A DNA stretch of 29,670 nt from a virus, in IMG/VR virus record IMGVR_UViG_3300037584_002976, positions 1 through 29,670 of that record; one strand, 5' to 3'. Shown here piece by piece: positions 16,117 through 24,700 of this stretch. Each line of letters opens with the position of its first letter. Position 1 is the stretch's first letter. Position numbers and translations under genes: made by a program. The notes under the pieces were generated by a model. It saw only the letters and a list, made by a program, of their open reading frames with translations. It made no database searches and was not told the DNA's origin.

Positions 16117-16956
16117 TTATTTTATATAGGTATTTATAAAAGCATTGTAATCTTTAATCCAATTTTCAGCTGACCTTTTAGAACAATTTAAATTTTTAGC
16201 ATCTGGCCAGAAATTTATTTTATCTGCTTTTGGTCTATACATTTCTCTATAATTGTCTACACCAGGTACAAAATACTTATGCCAAATTAAATTTTCACTG
16301 GGAGCGTATATGTCAATACCACATTTGTAAAGCATTAAACTATAAAGTTCTTGTTCACATTCTCCATAATATGTATAATCATCTACAGTTATAGAGTTTA
16401 CTATATATCCTCTTCCAAACATATTACCACCTGATATGTTCATGATTTGTTCATTCTCTTTTTCAGCTAACTTTTGTTGATGAGGGCCTTTAAAATTTCC
16501 CACATAAGGAATTTCATTTGGTATATAAATAGAAGATAAGTTTCTTTTACTATAAACTTCGTAAGATTCATTAAAATGATATTCTCTTGGAAACCCACTT
16601 ATCACGCTTTCAGTTGGAGTTTTATTGAGCATGTTTATATACTCAACATCCCAACCAATTTTAAATCTACTATGACTATCAACTAATAAAAAATAATCTT
16701 CATTCTTATACAACTCTTTCATTATTATATTTCTAGCCCACCCACAACCTTCTGCATTTTCAGGTTGTACATGTTTTACTTTAATGTTTTTATTTTGAAA
16801 TTGTAATTTAAATTTTTTATTTACCACTTCTGTATCTTGTAAAAAAACTCCTGCATAAATTCTTTGCGGATTAGTAGCTCTTTTAAATAAATCATCAACT
16901 GTAATAAATATTTCTGAATCTTGATATGAAGCTATGCTTACAAATATTGATTCCAT
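16117..16956 (-). CDS. Glycosyltransferase of the Skp1-Hyp GlcNAc-transferase type (GlcNAc/GT60-like)
   Basis: The 279-aa protein begins IFVSIASYQDSE and continues with LFKRATNPQRIYAGVFLQ. Later come GCGWARN at 70-76 and a DSHSRFKIGWD motif at 93-103, whose Asp-Ser-His stands where a DXD metal/UDP-sugar motif is expected, then SGGNMFGRG at 175-183 and GECEQE at 198-203. This series matches the GlcNAc family (Pfam GlcNAc, CAZy GT60), whose founding member in Dictyostelium adds GlcNAc from UDP-GlcNAc to a hydroxyproline of Skp1 in the cytosol. There is no signal peptide or membrane helix. The start follows the radical SAM stop by one base. With a prolyl hydroxylase two genes upstream and Pro-rich tail proteins on both sides, the likely acceptor is hydroxyproline in the tail linkers. 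Glycosylation of Ser/Thr or of a surface glycan is the alternative. Confidence 0.78.
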   Translation of the reverse strand: MESIFVSIASYQDSEIFITVDDLFKRATNPQRIYAGVFLQDTEVVNKKFKLQFQNKNIKVKHVQPENAEGCGWARNIIMKELYKNEDYFLLVDSHSRFKIGWDVEYINMLNKTPTESVISGFPREYHFNESYEVYSKRNLSSIYIPNEIPYVGNFKGPHQQKLAEKENEQIMNISGGNMFGRGYIVNSITVDDYTYYGECEQELYSLMLYKCGIDIYAPSENLIWHKYFVPGVDNYREMYRPKADKINFWPDAKNLNCSKRSAENWIKDYNAFINTYIK

Positions 16957-16957
16957 A

Positions 16958-17860
16958 TTATTTTATAATTGCAGATGAGCACTCTTTACATATAGAATTA
17001 AATGCTCTTTTATTAACTAAATCTCTCTCTTTGGAAAACCATATTTCTTTTATTGTCTTATCTTTTAAGTTACCATAGCTATACTCCATATAATAATCAT
17101 TACAACATAAAAAAACATCACCTTTTGGAGATATGTGCAACCACTCTGAATCCCTTTTAACACTACAACCAATTACTTCTCCTTCAGGAATATTATTAAG
17201 CATGACATCTTTTAACAAACCTGCTCTATCTATCAAGTTCCATTGCTCATATATTTTAATTGATGGAAATAATTTTTTGGCAATATTAACTTGATTTTGC
17301 ATTTCATTTTTTTCTAAATCTGGGAAGTTTTTTAGTTTAATTATATTGGAATGTTCGTTTATACCATTTATATGTAGTAATAACAAATCGGGATTATATA
17401 AATTATTTAAAGCATAATCTATGTTTCTAATTAGTTTGTCAAACATAACCTCTTTCATTCCAGTTCTTTTTTCAAATAATCTTTTTTCATATACAGGCGC
17501 ATTGATTGCTATCATACTAACAGCAGGTTGATGTTTGTTAATTAAGTCAATCTTTTGTGGTGTGAGGGGGACTCCATTGGTTAATATACCTATTGTCAAT
17601 TTATTTTTATTTAATATTTCCAACATTGATTCAAAATGTCTGTACAACAATACCTCATTAAAATGTGAGCCATAAATAAAATGCAGGTTTGGGTTTATTA
17701 AATCTCCTTTTAAATTTACAATTTCAGATATAATTTTATCTAACAAATTTATATCCATTTGATTAATTTGATTCTTTGGATTTCCTAAAGTGCTTACTGG
17801 ACAAAACCAACAACCTGCATTACATAAACCATTTGGGTCTAACTGTATGAAGTTTATCAT
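16958..17860 (-). CDS. Radical SAM/SPASM enzyme
   Basis: The 300-aa protein carries the radical SAM cluster motif C13-x3-C17-x2-C20 (CNAGCWFC), a TNG motif at 94-96, and a C-terminal SPASM-like region: C232, then ISPKGDVFLCC with C252/C253, then GNLKDKTIKEIW, then C291-x2-C294. The last cysteines would bind an auxiliary iron-sulphur cluster. SPASM enzymes commonly modify peptides or proteins (thioether or C-C crosslinks, epimerisation, Cys/Ser oxidation), though some act on small molecules. The gene sits 2 bp after the hydroxylase and 1 bp before the glycosyltransferase, so the three are surely co-translated. I infer a third modification of the Cys/Pro-rich tail proteins, but the reaction cannot be read from sequence. 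Confidence 0.82.
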   Translation of the reverse strand: MINFIQLDPNGLCNAGCWFCPVSTLGNPKNQINQMDINLLDKIISEIVNLKGDLINPNLHFIYGSHFNEVLLYRHFESMLEILNKNKLTIGILTNGVPLTPQKIDLINKHQPAVSMIAINAPVYEKRLFEKRTGMKEVMFDKLIRNIDYALNNLYNPDLLLLHINGINEHSNIIKLKNFPDLEKNEMQNQVNIAKKLFPSIKIYEQWNLIDRAGLLKDVMLNNIPEGEVIGCSVKRDSEWLHISPKGDVFLCCNDYYMEYSYGNLKDKTIKEIWFSKERDLVNKRAFNSICKECSSAIIK

Positions 17861-17862
17861 TG

Positions 17863-19095
17863 TTAAATGTACTTATAATGAACATCAAGAGTTCTGTAAG
17901 AATTACCTTCTAAAGGTTCTTTTCTACCGTGTTCACAAATTGCAGATTCATATATTATCATGTCACCAGGTTCTGCATATATTTTATACCATTCACCGTC
18001 ATGACCCATTATATCTAAAGGCCAATCGTTTCCATATTTTTTATTTTGACATCCACATTTTAAATTTTTATCTACAATTATTATAGAGCTTACGTGATTA
18101 GATTTAAAATCTTCATAAGTAGGAGTTATTGTTTCTCCTTTTTGATATGAATTTATACCTTGTATTAATGAAGGTTTTATTGGTTGATTGTTTATCCATT
18201 CTTTATGGACTAATAGTAATTGAGTTTGTATTAATTTTTTTATCGAAGGTAAAACGTCAAGTGAAAACTTATTTGCGCTTTCTTCTTTTTCTTTCAATAA
18301 TTTGTATGTGTCATTAATTATATTCCACGTTTCAGGTGGACATTTTTGCAATGCAAAACCAAGTTCAGTGTGTTTGGAAATTTGCTCTTTAGATGTAAAA
18401 ACTTTTGGCTCTAATTTAGATACAGGTTTTTCTTCTTGTTTTATTAATTCTGATGCTTTTACAACATAAGATTTATTAATAGATTTTCCTTCTTCTTTTT
18501 GTTGTTTTTGAGAATCATAATACAATTGCGCATCCCCCGCTCCATCCCAAGGTTTTTCTCTCCACCATGATGTAACAACATATTTTTTACCTTCATCTAC
18601 TGTAACGCCTTCATGCAAATATTGTTCTTGTACTTTTCCATCTTTTAAATTATGCCACCACAAAGCTTTGCCTGTCTCAGGCTCTATAGTTTTTTGTAGT
18701 GTTGGAAAATATGTGCCCCCACCTTTGTACCCCTCGTTTAAATAAATCATTAAAGTGTGTGTTCTATTACCTGATGCTTTACAGTGCATGTCGTAAGCAG
18801 GCCCACTAAAAAAATCATTGTGTGGTTTAAAGTATTGACCTGGTTCATAGAGCTGTCCCTGTATAGCTTCTCCTTTATTTAATTCTAACCCTAAAGTTTC
18901 AGATATTCTTTTTTTTAAATTTAACAAAACAGGGTTTGTCATATCTAAATTAGAAGTGCTTGAAGTTCTGTGGTCTGTAACATCAGTTCTATCTGTACCT
19001 CCAACAACAACAGATGAACGAGTATGATTAGCGTCAATCATTTTAATTAATTCTTGACATTCCTCAGGTGTAATATAATTGTGTATTTCCTCCAT
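17863..19095 (-). CDS. Prolyl 4-hydroxylase-like 2OG-Fe(II) oxygenase, two-domain
   Basis: Residues 1-185 form a prolyl 4-hydroxylase catalytic domain: HRTSS at 42-46 (like the family's RTSSG), the iron ligands H92 and D94 in PHNDF, distal H161 and 2OG-binding K171 in HEGVTVDEGKKY, plus GGGTYFP at 125-131. A charged linker (195-235) leads to a second 2OG-oxygenase-like domain (235-410) with HVSSIIIVD, WPLDI, PGDMIIYES, EHGR and a VHY ending. There the HxD motif reads YED (327-329), so the first iron ligand seems lost while H389 and R391 remain. It may be a non-catalytic or substrate-binding domain. The enzyme would convert Pro to hydroxyproline using O2 and 2-oxoglutarate. It lies between two tail genes encoding (T/S)P linkers and opens a three-gene operon. 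Other protein substrates remain possible. Confidence 0.82.
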   Translation of the reverse strand: MEEIHNYITPEECQELIKMIDANHTRSSVVVGGTDRTDVTDHRTSSTSNLDMTNPVLLNLKKRISETLGLELNKGEAIQGQLYEPGQYFKPHNDFFSGPAYDMHCKASGNRTHTLMIYLNEGYKGGGTYFPTLQKTIEPETGKALWWHNLKDGKVQEQYLHEGVTVDEGKKYVVTSWWREKPWDGAGDAQLYYDSQKQQKEEGKSINKSYVVKASELIKQEEKPVSKLEPKVFTSKEQISKHTELGFALQKCPPETWNIINDTYKLLKEKEESANKFSLDVLPSIKKLIQTQLLLVHKEWINNQPIKPSLIQGINSYQKGETITPTYEDFKSNHVSSIIIVDKNLKCGCQNKKYGNDWPLDIMGHDGEWYKIYAEPGDMIIYESAICEHGRKEPLEGNSYRTLDVHYKYI

Positions 19096-19116
19096 TTGAT
19101 TTGATTTAAATTCAAA

Positions 19117-19146
19117 TAAAGTTAATGATTATTATTTATAAACAAA
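19117..19146 (-). promoter_or_regulatory. Promoter of the modification cassette (TTTG...TAACTTTA)
   Basis: On the minus strand TTTTTG at the 3' end of the 863-aa gene is followed after 18 bp by TAACTTTA (19124-19117), a Bacteroidota-type promoter with one mismatch in the -7 box. It precedes the hydroxylase ATG by 21 bp. The cassette could thus be transcribed on its own as well as from upstream. Confidence 0.5.
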
Positions 19147-19148
19147 AA

Positions 19149-21740
19149 CTATGGACATTCAGTAATTGTACATGAGCTTGTGAATGAACTACCATTCCAA
19201 TATCTATAGTAGCTACCAGTATTATAATATCCTGCTAAAGCTCCTCTTGTACAAGCGCTATCTCTATATAATAAAGTTGCAGTACAGAAATCAGTTGTAT
19301 TCATAAAGTATCCAATACTTAAACTACAAGTAAAACTTGGAACTGGCGATGGACCACTCTGGCTTATATACTCTAAGCTTACCGAATTACAAGCAGGGGT
19401 TGGAGTTGGTGTTGGAGTCGGCGTAGGCGTCGGACTCGGTGTAGCTTGACAATCTAAACATAGATTGAATGAAGCATACGCTAAATACGAACCATCAGTG
19501 CCAGTTCCTGCGTTTGAGTCAAATTCAAAACATATCGAACCACTTTTTAATACATTAGGGAATGTTGTGCCAAACGGCGCACTTACCTCTAGTATATTAG
19601 ATGGGTCATTACAATCTAAGTACAATCCATATATAGTACTCGGAGGTGTCGGTGTTGGAGTCGGTGTCGGTGTTGGAGTCGGTGTCGGTGTTGCCGGTGT
19701 ACAATTTGCACATGAGCCATAAACATTTAGTGTTGTTACACTACAATCAGTAACAGTATTTACTGCTATAATTTCCCAACATTTACTTCCATCAAATCCT
19801 GATTGACATGAACCACCAGCTCCACCTGATATCTGTAATGATACTCCAATTGCATTTGATTGATAAGTTCCAGCTACTGTTATATATGCAGTTCTGTTAG
19901 CATCAGCACAATCTCTTACTTGAATGTTAGTGGTTGGAGCAGGAGTCGGCGGTGGAGTTGGCGTTGGCGTTGCAGACGAACAGCTAAGTATAGTTAAGAC
20001 TTCTCCTAAAGAGTTTATTAAAAACTTACTGTCTGATGATTGCGGTAAATATCCTAAAGTATTAGATATACTGAAATATTCTAAACCTCCGTTGAAAACA
20101 GTTGTTTTAGAAGAGTTAGCATACAATATATCTCCAACTACAATTTGTGCAACTGTTGCTCTATTAGAAAACACAAAGTAATTTGTTCTTGCGTTACAAG
20201 CGGCTGATAATGTATACCCTCCCTGTGGTAAACCATTTATGAATAATGATGGGTTTTCACAATCATAACAAGTATTAAAATTGCTTATTGATTCAACATC
20301 TACATTTGATGTTGCTGTTGTTGATTGTGGATTAGAGTAACATATATTATTGTATTTAACAACATTAGGGAAACTTGCTGTTGTACTAAGTTTTCTAAAT
20401 ACCGCTGTTGTTGATGTTTGACATTCAGTATATGTAGCATAATCATAGGTTGGTATTGCTCCACAAGCTGAACAATCGCTATACGCAGAGTTTAGAGATA
20501 CGGTAGAATCATAAGATGTCGCCGCGTTGTCAATAACTTCCCAACAATCTGTATTTGTAAATTCAGGATTTGGTGCGCTTGCTACTCCTGTAATTTTTAT
20601 AGAATTACTATTTCCTAAAGTTGGCGCAGTTAAACCTGTTACTCTTACTTTGTAAGTTGGTGTTGTAGTAAAACATTTTCTTATTTCTACATCCTGAAAT
20701 GTTGGAGCAGGTGTCGGAGTAGGGCTAGGTGTTGACGCATTACAATCAACAATTTGAATAACTTCTCCTACATCTCTAATCAATAAAGCATAACCATTAT
20801 CAGGATTTGGATATTTTCCTGTTGTATCTGTAACCCCATACCATTTTAATTGTCCAGCCCAAACGTTACTTAACCCTGAATCTGTATAAACAATATCACC
20901 TACTACAATTGATGCTACATTTGCTCTTGTTGTATACATGCTTATTGATGTTTGTGAAGCACAAGCATTAGCTGGAGATGTTTGACCATTTCCTGCTGTA
21001 TTAGTAGAAAATATTTGTGTCCCAGGAGCTGGCGTTGGTGTTGGACTTGGAGTTGGTGTTGGACTTGGAGTTGGACTAGGTGTTGTAGCTTCACATGTAG
21101 CACAATCTCCATAAGAAAACGTAATATCATTAGTGCTCGTAGAGCCAGTTACAGAAGCAGAAGAGTAACAAAGATTGTTATCTTTAACAACAGCTGGGAA
21201 CGAGCCACCAGAGACTAATCTAAATATTTTAGTAGTCGAACCACCACATAAAGTATACTCTCTATAGTCATAAGCAATAGGCGTAGGTGTTGGTGTTGGA
21301 CTTGGAGTTGGACTAGGTGATGGACTTGGAGTTGCAGCTCCACACTGAGTACAATCAGTATAACTTACAAGACCATTTACATTTATAATAGATGTTAACC
21401 CAGTAGCTTGCGGGTTATGATAACAAATACCATTATACTCAACAGTAGGTGGAAAAGTTCCTCCTTGAACAATTCTAAAAACTTCATTTGGATTCACACC
21501 ATCACAGGCTGTGTATACTCTATAATCATATACTGGAGCTGGCGTTGGTGTTGGACTTGGAGTTCCACAATTTGGACAATTTTCTTCAGCAAATAAAACA
21601 CCAGACGCCTGTTGTCTTACAATTGTTTCGTCTGAATACCATCCATCAGGAGCAAATGTACTTAGCGCTGCATCTGTAAATAATGCAGTCGCAGTAGAAA
21701 AACTTACTGAGCTATAATAATATGTTCCTAATGCTGCCAT
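19149..21740 (-). CDS. Modular tail/fibre protein with Cys modules on seven Pro-Thr/Ser linkers (863 aa)
   Basis: Eight segments are joined by (T/S/A)P linkers at residues 60-69, 137-154, 220-239, 337-346, 591-602, 681-700 and 767-782. Three module types recur. Type A (YDYxxYTxC...IFRxxxxxSFPxVVKxNNxCY...CxxC) occurs near 71-133, 157-216, 432-494 and, diverged, 703-764. Type B (ANVASIVVGDIVYTDS...GEVIQIVDC) occurs at 260-333 and 515-587. Type C (VEIRKC...DCWEVI...CxxC) occurs at 350-426 and 606-680. The N- and C-terminal segments (1-58, 783-863) resemble each other (TATxLxxDxA). Modules end in CxxC or paired Cys. It follows the muzzle gene and is probably a tail fibre or spike that binds host glycans. 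The adjacent hydroxylase/glycosyltransferase cassette likely modifies its linkers. I see no chaperone or enzymatic domain. Confidence 0.7.
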   Translation of the reverse strand: MAALGTYYYSSVSFSTATALFTDAALSTFAPDGWYSDETIVRQQASGVLFAEENCPNCGTPSPTPTPAPVYDYRVYTACDGVNPNEVFRIVQGGTFPPTVEYNGICYHNPQATGLTSIINVNGLVSYTDCTQCGAATPSPSPSPTPSPTPTPTPIAYDYREYTLCGGSTTKIFRLVSGGSFPAVVKDNNLCYSSASVTGSTSTNDITFSYGDCATCEATTPSPTPSPTPTPSPTPTPAPGTQIFSTNTAGNGQTSPANACASQTSISMYTTRANVASIVVGDIVYTDSGLSNVWAGQLKWYGVTDTTGKYPNPDNGYALLIRDVGEVIQIVDCNASTPSPTPTPAPTFQDVEIRKCFTTTPTYKVRVTGLTAPTLGNSNSIKITGVASAPNPEFTNTDCWEVIDNAATSYDSTVSLNSAYSDCSACGAIPTYDYATYTECQTSTTAVFRKLSTTASFPNVVKYNNICYSNPQSTTATSNVDVESISNFNTCYDCENPSLFINGLPQGGYTLSAACNARTNYFVFSNRATVAQIVVGDILYANSSKTTVFNGGLEYFSISNTLGYLPQSSDSKFLINSLGEVLTILSCSSATPTPTPPPTPAPTTNIQVRDCADANRTAYITVAGTYQSNAIGVSLQISGGAGGSCQSGFDGSKCWEIIAVNTVTDCSVTTLNVYGSCANCTPATPTPTPTPTPTPTPTPPSTIYGLYLDCNDPSNILEVSAPFGTTFPNVLKSGSICFEFDSNAGTGTDGSYLAYASFNLCLDCQATPSPTPTPTPTPTPTPACNSVSLEYISQSGPSPVPSFTCSLSIGYFMNTTDFCTATLLYRDSACTRGALAGYYNTGSYYRYWNGSSFTSSCTITECP
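19395..19442 (-). repeat. TP-dipeptide linker repeat (residues 767-782)
   Basis: In-frame hexanucleotide-like repeats encode eight alternating prolines in 16 residues near the C-terminus of the 863-aa protein. Confidence 0.75.
19641..19700 (-). repeat. TP-dipeptide linker repeat (residues 681-700)
   Basis: This is one of the two longest Pro linkers, with ten prolines in 20 residues. On the plus strand it appears as alternating GGTGTT/GGAGTC/GGTGTC units. Similar shorter arrays of the same gene are at 19935-19970, 20703-20732 and 21534-21563. Confidence 0.8.
21024..21083 (-). repeat. TP/SP linker repeat (residues 220-239)
   Basis: These bases encode ten prolines alternating with Thr, Ser and Ala. 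Its DNA shares long identical runs with the linkers at 21279-21332 and 21534-21563, consistent with module duplication or recombination between linkers. Confidence 0.8.
21279..21332 (-). repeat. TP/SP linker repeat (residues 137-154)
   Basis: Nine alternating prolines in 18 residues join the first two type A Cys modules of the 863-aa protein. Confidence 0.78.
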
Positions 21741-21751
21741 TTATAATTTTA

Positions 21752-21759
21752 CAAAGTTA
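21752..21759 (-). promoter_or_regulatory. -7 element TAACTTTG upstream of the 863-aa gene
   Basis: The 24-bp gap between the muzzle and 863-aa genes holds TAACTTTGTAA on the minus strand, ending 11 bp before the ATG. It matches TAnnTTTG exactly. No clear -33 box is seen. Confidence 0.45.
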
Positions 21760-21764
21760 ACCAT

Positions 21765-24700
21765 TTATCCTGAACATCTTGAATCCCCACATCCTGATAC
21801 TTGAACAATTACTTCTCCGTTTTGTCCCGTAGTTGCACTATCATATAAAGACGCACATCTTGTTATTGAACCAAATTGATATTGTACCTCATCTCCCACA
21901 ACGATACCTAATGTTTGATTTGCTTTTAAATATACTGCCTGTAAACTTACACAATCTATACCTAAGAAGTAATCATATACCGGGACTGGCGTAGGCGTAG
22001 GCGTAGGCGTAGGCGTAGGCGTTGGAGCTGGTGTAAATGTACAGCTACAACATGCGTCAGCTATATTTATCGTTGAATAACAAAGCTGCTGACCTAAAGA
22101 ATTTCTTAAGTCATATATTAAATACAACTTATTACCATTGCCAGGTAAACCAAATTGAGCGCTAAATAAATTCGGAGCTCCGCTAGTATTTATTGGGGTT
22201 GCTTGTACTGATGCTGCTAATAAAATACTAATATCAGTTGAGTTGTTTTGATATAACGCATCAGTTCTTAAATATCTAAATTCATTTTCAGTAGCGTCAA
22301 ACTGGAAATTATCAAAATTAATTTTATTACTTCTCATTGTAATAACCGCTCCATCAGGTGGTATAACACCTGAAGCTTGAGGGCCTTCTAGTTCTCTGTA
22401 TTGAGAAACTATTGGGTCGCTTGGACTTGCTAAAAATGTAACTAAATCTGATTGTGTCGGAGAGGTTACAGTTGAATCTGCCCAGCTAAATTCAGTATGT
22501 GTAAATTGACCTGCGTTAGCATTTGTGCTAAGAGTAATACTGTATACGCTAAACAACTCTTCTTCAGGACATTTAACTGTCACTTGAATTGTGTCGTTTA
22601 CAATTGAATCAGATGAAATAATCATAACGACTTCAGTTGGCGTTGGGTTAGGTTTTGGAAATTTAAGTGTTCCACTTTGATAAACAATACCCGATGAATA
22701 TGTAACACCATCATAAATAGCTTGAACCACGTATCCAGTACCTGTAACCTGTCCCTCTGTTTCAATATCAACACCTGCTTCTGAAACTACTTGTTGTTCA
22801 GTTCCCTCAGTTACAATTAAATCTGTATTTTCAAATGGAATAACATAATCAATTTCAACAAAATATGTTTTTGATGGAGGCCCTATTGTCTCTCCTAGTT
22901 CAACACAATAAACAAATTCTTGTCCTGCAACAATAGTAATATTCTTAGTAACACCACAAGCAGTACATAGTTGAGTTTCCGGTTTGATAATTGTATTTGT
23001 CGTAAAAACATACTCTTGCATGTATGGGTCATAACCACCTAGTTTTTGTGTAGATGATGCTTCTGCAAACAAATCTCTAAACCAACTTCTCATACCTTCA
23101 TTAGATACTACAGTTAGTATTTCGTTTTGCGCAGAGCTACCTGTTAACTTTATTATAACGTTTCTTTTTGCATCAGAGAAATATTTATTTTCTCCAAATG
23201 TTGCAAAACTTTCTGGGTGATTACTAATTCCAAACTCTTCTACTCTTGCTATTTGTGTGCCTAATACTTCAGGAACAGATGTAACTACACCACCTCCAGT
23301 AGAATCTGATAATAAGTTTTTACCAGCAAGCACATAAGATATCTTGTCTTCTTGTAATACTAAGACATCTGTTTTTCTTGCAAATAATATTTCAACATCT
23401 CCATAAGTTTCTTCTAATGGTTTAAAGTTTACTAAACCTAAATTAAATTCATTTAATCTGTTTACATTTGATTCATCATTAAAGACACCACTGTATGTAA
23501 TGTCAGCAAACCTGTGAGCTGCTTTAAATTCTTCGTTAGATGTTGTAAAAATTCTGTTTCCTAAATTAAAAGATTTACCTTTTATAGAATCTCTAATCCT
23601 ATAGCTTTCAACACCGTTTCCAAAACTATAACAATTTGTAAACCCAGGGTTTACAATTGCTGATTGAAAAGAAGTTTGGTTTTGTACATTTCCTAAATGT
23701 AATCCATTACTAATATCAAATGACTGACTGTTTTCATACCAAGCGTCAGGCAAAGCATCTTGAGGTTCTGTTTCAAAAACATAAGTTGCACCATCACCTC
23801 TATATACCGTAAATGACACTTCAAGCATAGATTCTTCATTTTCAGAGCTACCTGCAGAGTACGAACCTGATACTAAGAGAAAAATTAAATTGTTTCCATT
23901 TGCATCTTGAGTACTAGTATCTTCGTAAAGTCTATAATAAAAGTTATCATTAAAATCTAATATTGCAGGTGTACCTCCTCCAAATAAATTATTTCCTCTC
24001 AAATCAGAATCTTGTTTACAAGCCTCATGTATAATTTCATTAGCAGCAACCCCTAAAGGAGCAGCTCCATTGTTAACTTGAGGTGAGATAAAAGTGTTTT
24101 CTATTGTTTGTACTTGACCTGGGTTTTTTACACCGCTATCTAATATACTAGCAACGTTATCACCAATAAACCAATTAGCCATGTTGGTGTAATTAGTTGA
24201 TGCAGTAAGCGTTTTTTCTAGCGTATAATTTCGTTTTCCATCTGCTCCTGTTCCAGTTCCATTTCTTCTCATCTCAACCCTCATAACTATCCTACTTCCA
24301 ACTGGTACATCATACACATTATAAGTAGGAGTTAGTGGAGATGGTCTATTTACAGTTGTAAAAAAAGGAAAAGCTACAGTAGGTATCTCTCCATCGGTTG
24401 TACAGGTTTTTTTCACGGGGTCAACAGCAATAACAGCATTAGGGTCTTGTATAGAAGAGAAATTAGATGCGTTTATTTTCATGTATACCCCACCTATTAC
24501 ATCTACTTGAGTACCAGCCGCATCAAAAATAGATATAAACCCGCTTGACTGTGCTTCTTTTTCTAACACTGTGGCTCTTATACATCTTGATGTTGGCCCA
24601 GTATTGTCAGCTTTTACAATTAAATTGTCACCTGCTTCAACTTTAGCAGCATTTTCACCATCTAATAAAAAGTAACTTGAACTAGATACTGTATCTCTAT

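Noticed and set aside
19465-19722. Val-Gly repeat protein on the plus strand (elastin-like)
   Set aside because: The VG repeats are the antisense image of the Thr-Pro linker codons of the tail gene. The same applies to the Trp/Ser/Cys-rich frame at 20982-21218.
19149-21740. Diversity-generating retroelement target
   Set aside because: No reverse transcriptase or template-repeat pair is visible in the window, and the repeats lie in linkers, not at a terminal variable region.
19395-22034. CRISPR array or collagen-like repeats
   Set aside because: The repeats are short in-frame 6-bp coding units, without spacers. The protein repeat is Thr/Ser-Pro, not Gly-X-Y.
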